A stretch of DNA of 64,000 nucleotides. Source: Lasiosphaeris hirsuta. Taxonomy: Eukaryota > Ascomycota > Sordariomycetes > Sordariales > Lasiosphaeriaceae. Made by a program: the position numbers and the translations under genes. Numbering within the stretch: position 1 is the stretch's first letter; each line of letters starts with the position of its first letter. The stretch is taken from assembly GCA_030549175.1 (NCBI GenBank), contig JAUKUA010000002.1, positions 558,001 through 622,000 on the forward strand. Reading direction: 5' to 3'. Under the pieces are notes generated by a model. That model was not told where the DNA came from. It saw only the letters and a list, made by a program, of their open reading frames with translations, and searched no databases. This document shows positions 45,751 to 58,990 of the stretch, piece after piece.

Positions 45751-48076
45751 ATCTCTTCCGTATTTAGTCTTAGCTCTAGAGATCTTTCTAAGTAGCTTAG
45801 AAATATCTTTACTATCCTCGGTTTTCTTACTATAATATTTAAGAATGTTATAACCTTAACGTCTATAGTGATAGTATCTCTTACTTACCTTATATTTATT
45901 AATTTTAGCTTATTTTATTTTGACGACGGCTTCTTTATAGGTTTACTAATGCTTCGTCTAAGTAAATATTAAGAGGTTATCCTCCTTATCTTATTATTTC
46001 TACTTTAGACCTTTCTTAAGTTTTTCTTTTACAGATGTTAGACCGGGACGGGAGTTAGAGGTATTAGGTTCCTCTTAATAACTATCCTTCTTTAAACGTT
46101 CCTTACTATTCAAAGTAAACTTTCCTTTTTCTTACTTAACCTTATAATTAATTTCGCGGTTTTTCATTTTATCTTTATGAATTAAGCCAGTAGTAACAAT
46201 AGCTTTGAGAAAGTTAGTATCGTTAGTAGGGAAATGTTTTATATACGAATAAATTAAGTCTATTATAATATCGGAGATAGTATTAGTAACTAGTGATTAT
46301 AAGGCCTAACCACTGAGATTAATAATATAATTAAGTTTTTAAAACTTTATTATATACTCGTTTATATCTCTATCGTAGGTTAGGGCTTTTATAACCTTAT
46401 AGTTCTTAACTTTTCGTACTAGGTCATAAAAGTGTTCGACTATAACGGTAATATAGTTATTTTATTAATCTATTAAGCTAAGCTTTTTAATCTAAGTCTC
46501 TCTTTTTTAATACCATTTAAGGGTAGTACCTTTAGTAAAAGTACCGACAAACCTTATTTTAACTTTGTCATCGAGGAAACTTTACTTATAGATACTAAAA
46601 TACTTCTTAACGAAGTATCACTATGTCTTAAATTTACCCTTGTCCTTTCTATTATATTTTTTAGGTTTTACTATAGTTATAGCGGTACCCTGACTACGAG
46701 ATTTCTAAATCATATTAATATTATTACGAATTAGGTCCTAGTTAGTATAGATAAGGTCGAAAAAGATTACCATAAGGTTACGTAGGGGTAAAGGGCTCTA
46801 GGAACCTAGACCCTAAGGTCCTAGGGGTCCCGGGAGACTAGGTAGGCCTCTTAGTAGTCTAAGGAGACTAGGAGGTAGACTCGTATAATAAAGATCATCG
46901 TCGGAGTTATTATCGTTATTTAAAGAAAGTAATATTTCTATCTTAATATAACGGGGAGGTAAGTTTCCTCTTATATTTCTACTCCTTATTTTAACATCAG
47001 AGTTTTATATACTATCGACCTATCTCTAGGCCCGTACCGAGATTTCTCAAGTAGCCTTTCTTTAGAGGTTATGGTCCGAGAGAGGGTCTTTATCCTAGTC
47101 GAAGTACCGTGTAGAGGTTGATTTTTTAAACGGTTATAACGACTATCGTAAGAGTTTAATAAATAGGGTTTTCTATAAATATGTTATAACTCTTTAGATA
47201 ATCTATTCCTTATTATAAGGTCTTATTTATGTTAACCTTAATATAAAGGTTTTTTTAATAAGGTTATTAAAGTAAGTTTTGAGCTGTTCGAATAGTTCTT
47301 AGTTCTTCGGGGTCCGTAATACTTCCGGTTGTTAAAGTACTATAAGAGAATTAAGTTAACTTTAAGCTATAATAGACTAATAGCTAAATTCTACGTTATA
47401 GTAATTTTATCAAGCTTACTTTTCCTTTTAAATATAAAGAAATTTCTTAACTCTAATAAGTTCAATATGTTATTCTTAGGTTTACGTTTCTTATTCTCAG
47501 ATTTATTATACTTAGCATAGCTTTTATTTAGTAATTTCCTTATGGAAGGCTTTAGTATATACGATGATAAGATTAAGAGATTTTTTACGTTAAGCCATTT
47601 AAGTAACGAACTAGGCTAACTTTTAGTTAACTTCGATACCGAAGATAATATAAGAAGCTTTTAATTCTTATTAAATACTTTCAAAGACATATTAATTTGT
47701 CTTAACATATTATACTATTAACTAGTAGTTAGTAATTAAGGTAGTAAATATAAAAGTAAGTATATCGAGCTTCTTTTTATCTTTATATATGTTATTAATA
47801 AAGAAGTAAAATTCCTTATAAGCTTTAGTAACTTAATTATAAAGATAAATAAACTATTAAGATAGTTTAGTAAGGGTTTCGAAGTTTGATAAGAGTATAA
47901 GAAACTTCTTAATAGTTTATATTTCTATCTCAGAAAGTTCTTAGATCATAAGGTCGGTTCTAAGGTTATGTTCGGTTTCCCGACCCCGAAGTACGGTTAA
48001 ATATAATATAAGATTACTGGCTATTGTAAATAAAGTAATAGGTAAAGAGGTTATTTTCGGATAAAGAAAGATTATC
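45751..48076 (-). pseudogene. Gypsy A2 gag and leader
   Basis: A nucleocapsid-type knuckle lies near 45830-45890 (RYYHYRR-stop-GYNILKYY, with Cys and His changed to Tyr). Upstream of it (46000-47900) only scattered protein-like pieces remain. The leader starts with the primer site at 48065-48076. This is one of the most TpA-rich parts of the window. Confidence 0.65.
48065..48076 (-). other. Family A primer-binding site (self-complementary type)
   Basis: Directly next to the 5' LTR; element sense GATAATCTTTCT. The same 12-mer is present at 61228-61239 in A3. The exact complement, AGAAAGATTATC in element sense, lies inside the LTRs (A3: 52922-52933 and 61649-61660; A4: 55514-55525). No CCA-type tRNA match is seen. 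Confidence 0.7.
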
Positions 48077-49404
48077 TATAGTATAGGCTAACCTACGAAG
48101 GTCTAGGGTATAACAACTATAAGATAAGATATTAAATGAAAAATTAAACTATAAAGCTTTAACCTTTTTCTAACTCTTAACTTAACCATTTAACAAATCA
48201 TCCTAACAATTATTATTAGTCTAGTTTAAAGCTTTTATACGATAAACTTAGAAAGTTAATCTTCATAAGGCTAATAAGTATAAGGTCCGATTTAGAGCTT
48301 TAGAACAGAACGGTAAGGGAGTTAACTATTATAATATAAAGTGATAAAAAGCTAGGGAAAAGAAGGTTTAGGAAGATAGAATGATCTAATAGAAGATAAG
48401 ACATAATACTTCGTAGTTATAAGTTAAGAGAAGTAGAAAGGTTTATAAGGTTATATTACCCCTTAGCTTCATTAAAGTTTAGTTAATAATCTTTCTAAGT
48501 TTGTCTAAAGAGAACTAAGAAGCTTCTTCCTCTCGAGGATCTATCGTAGCACACCTGTCCTACTTATAAAAGGCTATATATAAGATATAAAGATACTAAA
48601 ATATCTAAAGGATCTTCTTAACTACCTGTCAGTCCTAAATCTCCTTTCTAACTACCCGTCTCTTACGCCTTACAAATCAGCGGCTATAAGCTAAGTGAAG
48701 CCGGCCTATCATACGTCGGTTTATAGCCGGTATTAGTACTTATCTATATAACTCTAGCGGCATAGTATCTATTACTATAAGTGTTTCTTTACGTCCTTAG
48801 TACTTACGTTAGCTACAACACTGTTAAGTTAATCCCCCGGTTAACTGTCATAGTAACGGTTCCCTTCGTGACTTATACACAGAAGTCGCGGCTACCTGTT
48901 ACTACTGAAGCTAGACTCCGGAGAACGTCGGGTTCTAGGTCTTCTAAAGGAATGCTAACGATAACGGGGAGGTCTATGATTCGAAAGACTAACTATAGAG
49001 TCTGGGCTGACTATGTAGGCCTTGACTACGATACTAAGATTAAATAGCTTGTCCATGACAAATCTGAAGTCTGATAACATTACCTAGTATGGGTAAGGTC
49101 CGTTATACGGCTACTCTAGCTTATAAGTGATTCTAGACATTCCATCGCGACCCGTAGGTACTCATGAGAATCCGCTGACCTACGTACCGGCTGAGTAGGC
49201 TACAAGCTACGTGTGGGATCATGTCCCGAGGTTAAGCTACGTTGTAGCTATCCTTTGTGATAGTTCCCTTATTCACATGATCTATGACGGATGTTCGTGG
49301 GTCAATGGGTATATGCTTCTTATGTGTGGTTCGTGCCGCTGGTGTAAGGCTCGGTTAAGGAGGTCAGTGACCCTGTTGACCTAGGTGAGCCTACCAGTGT
49401 GATA
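48077..49404 (-). repeat. Gypsy A2 5' LTR
   Basis: 1328 bp, display-strand ends TATAGTATAGG (from TGTAGCACAGG) and CCAGTGTGATA. The inner half (48077-48700) is strongly mutated and the outer half (after about 49050) mildly, the mirror image of the 3' LTR. Confidence 0.88.
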
Positions 49405-52400
49405 TCGAGGCGGTAGTAGGTCACATAGCTGATGGTTACTTGATAGCCTTGTTAAGCTTTGTTAAGTCCTTCTAAAGATCTTAGACCTAGTTATTAAGTA
49501 CTTTGGTCTTTGGGCTAACCTTATTTATACGGCCCGTTAGAACGTTAACTTATTCCTTAGTAACGTACTTATCGAGGCTATCTATTGTTATTTTCTTTAT
49601 AGCCTAGAAAGCTTCGTGGACCTTATCGTGGCTCAGAAGCTTCTTAATCTTATTCTTAAGGGCATTGATCTTACCCTCAAGGTACTTCTGGAGATTATGT
49701 ATGTTAGTAAGTATACTAGCTGTGGAAGACGTATAGACTACTTTGGCTTCCTTAAGCTCTATAGTCTTATCGGTGAGCTGGTACTTAAGGCGTTAAAACT
49801 ATATATGTTAATGTTAGTTCGTACCGGTAATAAGGATATTCGCTTAGTCGGCCTAGGTATGAACTTACATAAGGTCGAGGCGATTAAGGTAGATAAGGAC
49901 TGAAGATAACTTTTCGTTTAAAGTGGCTATAGGATGATAGTAGATAGTTATAAGGATAGATACCTTTAAAGGTAAATAGTTATTATTAATATCTTACTTA
50001 TCGTATGTCGTCTTGGCCTTATTTAATAACTTCTTTAACTAGTGTATACACGGATTGTTAACTAGACCTTGGTTCTTAGTAGCTGACTTTGATCTTTTAG
50101 TAAAGATACCCTTAATCTTTTTATTTATTATAAAGAGAAGCTTCGGATCGTCGATTATAAAAGTGGTACACTTATAAGTTTTTTGTCTATTTATTAACTT
50201 GTTATAGTACTTAAACTCGAAGTGGGCTTTATAGTTTAGTGAGACCTTAGGTCCCTTACTGTCGGTAGTAAGTCGCTTAGCTCTTTACTTAGCCTGTTTT
50301 TGAAGTGTCTTTATACTTTGGCGGTAATACTTCTTAGGGGTATAATATTTGATAGGTAAGCCGGTAGAAAAGCTAGATAAGTTGTCCGAGAGATTTAAGG
50401 TCATCTCTTCATCCTCGTTATCGGACTTACCTTCCATAGTAAGGTTAAAGTCATTATTCTTTATATGTTTACTCTTGTTGTTATCGTAGTTAGAATCATA
50501 GTTAGATAGATTATTAGGCTTAGGCTCGTCGTAGTCGTTCTTACTATGTTTGGTAGTAACGGTGACGCTCTCTTAGGCTTGTCTAGTACGTCTTAAGGTT
50601 TCTTCGGCTAGAATTTGGAGGTATATAGGATTTGGACTCTTAGCTATTAAGCTGTCCTCGGGTGTGTTTGGATTGTTTGGCTTAGTTCGAGCTACCTCGA
50701 ATTGACGTTCCATTTTACGAATGTACTCTTATAAATAACTGAATTTAGCTATCTTAAAGTGTGAATAAACGTGATAGTAGGGTATAGAGAAAGTGTGAAG
50801 GTATAACTTGATGGCGGCGACGAGGGTAGTGATAGTTATAGGAAAGAAAAACGTGAAAATTTTGTAGGAGGGGTTTTTTAGTTAGTGGCCTAGCTTAGTA
50901 GGCTAGGGCCTTATAATAAGGAAAATTAAGAAAGGAAAAACGACGCTATGATAAGGCTTCTATCTGATTATTTAGTCTTTTTTAGCTTATAGTAGGAAGG
51001 TGCTTGTGTAGCTAAGTAAGGTTAATAAAAGAAAGTAAAAGAAAGAAAAGATCTGATGTTATGGCTAGAATATTCCCTTACCTTGTTAAGAAAGCTATTC
51101 GTCTTCGAAAACATCTCTTATCTGGCGGTTTGGTACTATGGAAGCTTAATTATTATTTCTGTGGTAGGGATAATATCGACCTTAACGTACTCGACGGCTT
51201 TGATATCCTTTTTCTTACGCTCCTTATTCTAGTCGATAGGATTTCTTACTTTGTAACTTATGATAATATCTCTTACATTTGGTAATAGGTTTGCTCTTAG
51301 CTCTTATATATCGTCCTTAGCTTCGTGGTTTTTCTATCGGACGAGGTACTTGATGCTTAGGTTCTTCTTCTTCTAGCTCATTTTATTACTGACGATATAG
51401 TTAAGTTCCTATTCTTTTTATTCGTTAATCTTAACGGCTAGTAATACCTATCGCTTTCGGCTAAAAGGATCTTTACTTTATTAAAGGCGGTATAGTTATA
51501 TAACTAAGACGATTAGGTATACTTCCTATGATACCGGAAAGTTAAGCTTATAAGCTAGATTATCTATCTTTGTCTTACTAATGATCTTAAATAGGCCCGT
51601 CCTTTGAGGTAACCATTTCCTTTTTAGCTTATTGGATAGATAGTAACCCTTATGGAGACGTAGGTAAATAGTATCTCCGATCTTAAAGGTCTTAGGTATG
51701 TGTTTGTCGTTATAGCAGAGTTTTGTTATTATACTAGTAATATTAAGAAGTTAAATTACTTCCTTTTAGTAATACCTCCTAAGAACCTCCGCTACCTCGG
51801 TACCTACTCTTATACCTTCTTTCACGGTTAGAATGTCTACCAGGGACCTTGGCTAGAATCCGAGGACTAGTTTGTTAGGTAATCTACTAATCGTGATGGC
51901 TAACGTGTTGTTAATATTAAACTGAAGTGATGGTAGTATATTAACCTACGGAATCTCTCTGTCTGTTATAAAGGTATAGAAACGAATAGTAATCTTGACT
52001 ATCTAGTTCGTCCTCTCTAACTAGCTATCGGTTTATAAGTAGTAAGCGGTAGAAAAGAGTAGTTTAATGTCATAGATATTAAAAATCTCTTTTTATAATA
52101 CCGAGGTAAACTTTAGGTTTCTATCGTTAATAATCATCGTCGGTAGTTCCTAATTACACATAAATAATAATCTCGTTAATACCTTTACCTAATCCTTAGT
52201 TATATAGGTATAGTATTCTACCAATAAGAGTGTTTTTTTAGAGAACTTATATATAACTATATAGAGTATGTTAAATATGTTATAGCCTTTAAGATATTAT
52301 ATCGTTCTGGCTAATAGGACTATAGGTAGGCCGATAATAAAATCTATTATAATAGTATAAAACAGCTGTAGAATTATATAGATAGGTATCATTTTCCCGT

Positions 52401-52512
52401 TCGTAGGCTACCTGTTAGTTTAGTTTTAACGGTAGGCCTCATAGAACTAGATAAAACGTTTCGTTTTTTATGCCTTGTTAGTAAAGTATATATTTTAGAG
52501 GCTGTCTATTAT
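49405..52512 (-). mobile_element. Gypsy B2, part 2: N-terminal half of ORF3 and 3' part of pol
   Basis: The sequence resumes B2 after A2 (TCGAG then gcggtagtaggtc). It aligns with B1 23540-26640. ORF3 starts at an intact ATG (50711-50713, MERQFEVAR) and is again broken only by RIP-type stops. The pol tail with chromodomain and integrase core follows (about 51100-52500). It breaks at 52512 where A3 inserted (ATTAT, 52508-52512 and 62557-62561). Confidence 0.85.
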
Positions 52513-53829
52513 TGTGACACAGGCCAGTCCGCGGAGGTCTAGGGTGTGACAACCACAAGGTGAGATATCAAATGAAGAGTCAGACTACAGAGCTTTAACC
52601 TTTTCCTAACTTCTCGACTTAACCGTTCAGCGAACTACCCCGACAATTGCTGTTGGTCTAGTTCAGAGCTTTCACACGACGAACTTAAGGACTTGATCTT
52701 CGTAAGGCTAATAAGCACAAGGTCTGATTCAGAGGTTTAGAACAGAACGGTAAGGGAGTTAACTGTCACAATGTAAAGTGGTAAAGAGCCAGGGAAAAGG
52801 AGGTTCAGGGAGATAGAGTAATCTAACAGAGGATAGGACACAATACTTCACAGTTACAAGTCAGGAGAAACAAAAGGGTTTACAAGGTTATATTATCCCT
52901 TAGCTTTACTGAAGTTCAGTTGATAATCTTTCTAGGTTTGTCCAAAGAGAACTAGGAAGCTTCTTCCTCTCAAGGATCCGTCGCAGCGTACCTACTCTAC
53001 TTATAGAAGGCTATGTATAAAATATAAGGATACCGAAATATCTTAAAGGATCTTCCTAGCTACCCGTCGGTCCCGAATCTCCTTTCTAGCTACCCGTCTC
53101 TCGTACCTTATAAATCAGTAGTTACAAGTTAAGTGAAACCGGCCTATCATACGTTAGTCCACGGCCGGTATTAATACTTATCTATATAACTCTAGTAGTA
53201 TAGTGTCTATTACTATAGGTGTTCCTTCACGTCCTTAGTACTTACGTTAGCTATAGCGCTGTTAGGTTAATCTCTAGGTCAGCTGTCATAGTAATAGTTT
53301 CTTTTATGACTTATACGCGGGGGTCGCGGTTACCTATCGCTACTGAAGCTAGACTCCGGAGAACATCGGGTTCTAGGTCTTCTAAAGGAATATTAATGAT
53401 AGCGGAGAGGTCTATGATCCGAAAGACCAACTGTAGGGTCTAGGCTAACTGTATAGGCCCTGACTACGATGTTAAGGTTAAATAGCTTGTTTATGACAAA
53501 TCTAAAGTCTGATAACGTTACCTAGTACGGGTAAGATCCGTTTGTATAGCTACTTTAGCTTATGAGTGGTTCTAGGTATTTCATCGTAACCCGTGGGTAC
53601 TTAGAAGAATCTGTTAACTTGTGTACTAGCTAAATAGGCCATTAGTTATACGTAGGATCGTATCCCGAGGTTAAGCTACGTTATGGCTATCCTCTGTGAT
53701 AGTTTCCTTATCTACGTGATCGTAGGTTAATAGGTATGTACTTCTTATGTATAGTTCGTACCGTTAGTATATAGCTCGGTTAAGGAGGTTGATGACCTTG
53801 TTAACCTAGGTGAGCTTACTAGTGTAACA
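52513..53829 (-). repeat. Gypsy A3 3' LTR
   Basis: Ends TGTGACACAGG and AGTGTAACA on the display strand. The outer half is mild; the inner end (after about 53520) is more strongly mutated. Confidence 0.9.
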
Positions 53830-56800
53830 CTATCTCCTCTCCTAAGAAGACTTACCTTGAGTCCCAGGGTTAATAACCTTAGGGTCTTTTAACTTATGTA
53901 GGTACTTGACGTGGAAGTTCTAAAGTTTCTAGATGTTAAAGAAGTGTTTGTATAGTTCCTAAGTCTAATCTTTCTCTTCGGGATATTTATCTCATTTGAT
54001 AAGATATTTTACTATTCTTTTTTTAATATGGGAGTTTATAATTTCTTCTACCATAAATTCCTTAGGATAAATATCTCTTACTTATTCTAAGACTTAAATA
54101 GGGTTAGGGACCGGTTAGGAGCCGGTTCGGAAAGGTTTAATGAGAGAGACGTAAAAGGTAGGATAAATTTTCTAACATTCTAAGAGTTCGAGTTTTATAA
54201 CCGTGGGAGATATTACCTTAGAGATTTTAAACGGGCTAAGTAACTTCCTATCTAGCTTTTTAGAAGGTCTCTTAGTCTTAATGTTCCGTACGTTAAGTAT
54301 TACTAGTTACTTTTCCTTAAAGGAAGGTACTTCCGTCCTCTTTTTGTCTACGTATTTTTTCATCCGTTTCCGAGATTCTTTGAGGGTTTCGTAGAGGTTC
54401 TTATAGACCGTCGTTATCTAATATGCCATGATCTTACTATATAGGTTACACGTAAATTCATTAAGTAGATTATTAGTGGCCGGATGATATCTATAATTAG
54501 CGTAGAACGGGGAGTTACTAATAGAAGTCGATTTGACGTTATTCTACGTAAATTTAACTATAGGTAATAAGATATCTTAGTTGTTCATCTCGTAGTTAAC
54601 GAAGGCCCTAAGGTAAACTTCGATATGTTAATTAAGACATTTAGTCTGGCTATTTGTTTCGGGGTAGAACGAGGTTAATATCTTTAGTTTAACTCCGATA
54701 TATTTAAGGAAGTCGTACCATAAGCTTATGTTAAACCGAGAATCTTAATTAAAGATAATACTAATAGGTATACCGTGATATTTTTAATATTTATAAGTAA
54801 AGATTAAGATTAAGTCTTCTGTCTTCTTAGTATCGTCTTTTAAAGGAATAAAGTATGTCATTTTAGTAAAGGTATTAATAATAACCTAGATAAAACTATA
54901 TCTATTAGAAAGAAGAAGGTCTGTTATAAAGTTTATTAAAATAAGCTTTTAGGGAAAATATTCTAGTTTAATAGGATGAAGTAGTCTAAAAGGGAGATAG
55001 TATCTTAGCTTATTACTCTGATACTTATGATAGGAGTGTATAAAGTTAGCGACGTCCTTCTTAAGATTCTACTAGAACATATACCGTCTGATAAGTTTAA
55101 CGGTCTGTAACATAGGCCAGCCCACGAAGGTCTGGGGTGTAACAACCACAAAGTGAAATATCGAACGAAGAATTAGACTATAGAGCTTTAACCTTTTCCT
55201 AACTCTCGACTCGACCGTTTAGCGAACAACCCCGATAATTACTGTTAGTTTAGTTCAGAGCTTTCATACGACGAACTTAGGAAGTTGATCTTCGTAAGGT
55301 TAATAAGTACAAAGTCCGATTCAGAGCTTTAGAATAGAACGGTAAGGGAGTTAACTGTCGTAATATAAAGTAGTAGAGAGCTAGGAAGAAGGAGGTTTAG
55401 GAAGATGGAATGATTTAACAGAAGATAAGACATAATGTTTCGTAGTTATAAGTTAGGAGAAGTAGAAGGGTTCACAAGGTTATATTACCCCTTAGCTTCA
55501 CTGAAGTTCAGTTGATAATCTTTCTAGGTTTGTTTAAAGAGAACTGGGAAGCTTCTTCCTCTCGAGGATCCATCGTAGTATACCTATCTTACTTATGGAA
55601 GGCTATATATAAGATATAAGGATACTAAAATACCTGAAGGATCCTCCTAGCCGCCCGTCGGTCCCGAATCTCCTTTCTAGCCGCCCGTCTCTTACGCCTT
55701 ACAAATCAGCGGCTACAAGCTAAGTGAAGCCGGCCTATCATACGTCGGTCCATGGCCGGTATTAGTACTTATCCATACAGCTCTAGCGGCATAGTGTCCA
55801 TTACTACAGGTGTTCCTTCACGTCCTTAGTACTTACGTTGGCCATAGCACTGTTAAGTTGATCCCCCGGTCGGTTGTCATAGTAACGGTTCCCTTCGTAA
55901 CTTATACGCGGGGGTCGCGGCTACCTATCACCACTAAAGCTAGACTCCGGAGAACGTCGGGTTCTAAGTCTTCTAAAGGAATGCCAGCGATAGTAGGAAG
56001 GTCTATGATTCGAAAGACCAGCTATAGAGTCCGGGCTGACTGTGTAGGCCCTGACTACGATACTAAGGTTAAATGGCTTGTCCATGACAAATCTAAAGTC
56101 TGATAACGTTACCTAGCACGGGCGAGGTCCGTTATACGGCTACTCTAGCTTGTAAGTGGTTCTAGGCATTCCATCGTGACCCGTGGGTACTCATGAGAAT
56201 CCGTTGACCTACGTGCCGGCTAAGTAGGCTACAAGCTACACGTGGGATCATATCCCGAGGTTGAGCCACGTTGTGGCTATCCTTTATGATGGTTCCCTTA
56301 TTCACGTGATCCATGACGGATGTTCGTGGGTCAATGGGTATGTGCTTCTTGTGTGTAGTTCGTGCCGCTGGTATAAGGCTTAGTCAAGGAGGTTAGTGAC
56401 CCTGTTGACCTAGGTGAGCCTACTAGTGTAACACGGTCTTATCTATACCCATGTGGCCTGTTACCTTAGTGTCATGTTCCGAGCAGATGATTTAGATCTT
56501 AAGTTTCTTATTGTTAGAGATCTAAATACGATTCTTTATAAATAAGATTCTATCTTCGTTAGTTACGTCTTTTCCAAGGGAAACTAAAGCCTTTTAATAT
56601 GTTTTGTTTATAGGAGTAATAGCCTTAATTTACTTAAAGAATTCTTCGTTCTACTTTAATGTTAGAATGTTATAGAGACGTACTTTTGAGAGTATGAACA
56701 TAGGAACTTTAAAGTATAAAAAATGTTCTTTGTTTAAAATAGAGGTTATCGGTTAGTTTTTATTCCCTTTCTCCGGGAGGTACTCTTTGTACTACGAGAG

Positions 56801-58990
56801 AGTATTTGCCTTAGTATTCTATGTATCGGGATAGAAATTAATGACGAAATCGAAGGTAGTGAGTTACTGAGCCTATCGGGCTTAGCGGCGGTTAAGGACC
56901 TTGGCCGTCTAGAAGTATTCTAGATTATAGTAGTCTGAGAAAACTTCGATACGGTACTTAGTACCCTTAAGATAGTATCTCTAATATTAGAAGTAATCGA
57001 CTATTACTAGGAGTTTCTTATTATAGATCTCGTAGTTAATTTCTGTAGGGATTAGCTTTTTTAAGTGAAATGTTATAAGATATATCTTATTATTATCTTA
57101 CTTTTGTGACATTATCTCTCCTAACATATAGTCTGATATGTTAGGTTCGATAATAGGTAGTTTATTAAGGTCGAAATAGACTAGAATAAAGGCTTCGGTA
57201 AAGGCTTTCTTTAACACTTTAAATGTTATATTTATCTAATTGTTTTATGTCTAAGATTTCTAGGTAAGGTTTGTAAAGTCAGTAAGTAACTTAGTAATAT
57301 GTAAGTAGCCTTTAATATAACACCTATAAAAGTTCGTAAATCCATTGAATTATTAAACTTCTTTTACTAATTTTAGCTGTTCTTATAAAAGGATATATTT
57401 TACTTTATTCTTTAATATTATGATATCTTTAGTATTAATAATATAGCTTAGATATTTTAATTCCTCGATATCTCATATATATTTAGAGAGGTTGATAGCT
57501 AAGTTATACTTCTAAAGTCGTTTAAGGACTTTAATAATAATTTTGTCATATTTCTTTTTAGAACTTATATAAATGAGGAGGTCGTTAATATAGGACAGGA
57601 GGCCTTAATCGATAAAGTCTCGAAAGATATGATTTATCATGTCTTAAAAGGCCGTAGAAATATTAGTAAGGCCGAAAGATATTACGTTAAACTTAAAAAG
57701 ACTGTAATAAGTTCGAAATGTTATTTTCTACTTATGACCTTTCTTTATCCGAATTAAATTAAATCCCGATTTTAGATCTATCTTTGTGAAAATAACAGAT
57801 CCGGCGAGGACGTCTTAAAGTTCGGTAATTAGAGGTAGTAGGTAACGGTTTTTAATAGTCTGTTTGTTAATTTTTTAGTAGTTAACTATAGGACGGAGGT
57901 TTTCTAAGTCCCTTGTAGCCGCTTTTTCTAATGATACTTCCTTATTTATAAAGAAAATAGGCGAAGAACATAGTGATTTTAATTTCTATATCTTACCTTC
58001 TCTAAGTATTTAATCTAGCTATTTATGAAGGATTTTCTTTTCTAAAGATAACATAGGATAAAGGGGTCTCTATGGAAGCTTTTCGTCTCCGATGATATTA
58101 ATTATATAGTCTTAAGACTAGTGATCTAGTAGTTGTTAAGCCGCTTTAGGAGATGTTAAAAGAGTAAAGATCTTAAACCTTTCGGGGATATTTTAAATAT
58201 AGAACGTTATAATATTTACGATAGAGCTTTTACCTTTTAAGATTATAAGGGAAATATAGTTTTGTCGATAGTAGTTAGAATTAAAAGTTACTTTTGATAT
58301 GTTAGGGTCTTATAGGTAGTCTAGCTAGTATTATTGTAGCTACTAGTATAGAAGAAAGATGTTATATTTTGTGTTAAGGAGAGAGATTTCGAATATGATA
58401 TAAGAGAAGTATTTTACTTGGTACCGTAGAATGATTTCCTTAGTATATTCTTTACTTAATTTAAGGTTGATAGTTTTATTAAAGGCTTTTAAGGGTTTTA
58501 GAATCGTTTTATATATATAAGGGATGTTTTATCTTTTGATAAGATCTTTACTTATGACCGGGCTAGAGATATTAGGATCTAAGAGTGCTCAGACGGGGAT
58601 TTCCTTAGCTTCGTAGTAGACGATAGTTATAGGGACGATCTTACAAGTACCGTGATATGGTTCATGGCTTTGTTTAACCTTCTTATAAGAGGGTTTCTCT
58701 GTGTTATAGTCGGTATACCTTTTAGTAGAGATTATGGCGTATCGAGGTATAGTTTCTAATGCCGTAAGTTTCGGGGTGTCTATTAAAAATCCGATATATT
58801 ATTACTGTTAGATAGTTTAATAATACGAGAGAAGAGTTTAAGATAGTCTTTTTCTGTTATTGTAGAGACCTTAGCCTTTTTCGATAGTTAGGGAGAAGTA
58901 TCTTTATTCTTATCTCTTCCGTGTTTAGTCTTAGCTCCAGAGATCTTATCGGATGGCTTAGGAATGTCTTTACTATCCTCGGTTTTTCCA
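53830..58990 (-). pseudogene. Gypsy A3 pol, RIP-inactivated and split by a solo LTR
   Basis: Same domain order as A2 pol. RT active-site box about 57574-57594, reading YINDLL (one Asp kept, one lost). RNase H about 56850-57200. The integrase zinc-binding region is interrupted by solo LTR A4 between 55105 and 56439 (...aacggtc / ttatctatacc...). Integrase core and C-terminus lie at 54050-55100, and the chromodomain-like tail ends at the PPT. Stops replace Gln and Trp throughout. Confidence 0.75.
55106..56433 (-). repeat. Solo LTR of Gypsy family A (A4) inside A3
   Basis: 1328 bp, ends TGTAACATAGG and AGTGTAACA, flanked by CGGTC (55101-55105 and 56434-56438). No internal sequence is attached. 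It is the least mutated A-family LTR in the window, consistent with being the youngest. Confidence 0.92.

Larger units (their letters stand above)
33461..49404 (-). mobile_element. Gypsy A2, complete copy (8.7 kb) split by Gypsy C
   Basis: Flanked by TCGAG on both sides. The lower LTR (33461-42010, interrupted by C) is the 3' LTR and the upper one (48077-49404) the 5' LTR, both 1328 bp without the insertion. Coding is on the minus strand. The PPT (element sense agaggggagataa) abuts the 3' LTR at 42011. The primer site gataatctttct abuts the 5' LTR at 48065-48076. No frame survives; the internal region is among the most AT-rich in the window. Confidence 0.9.
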
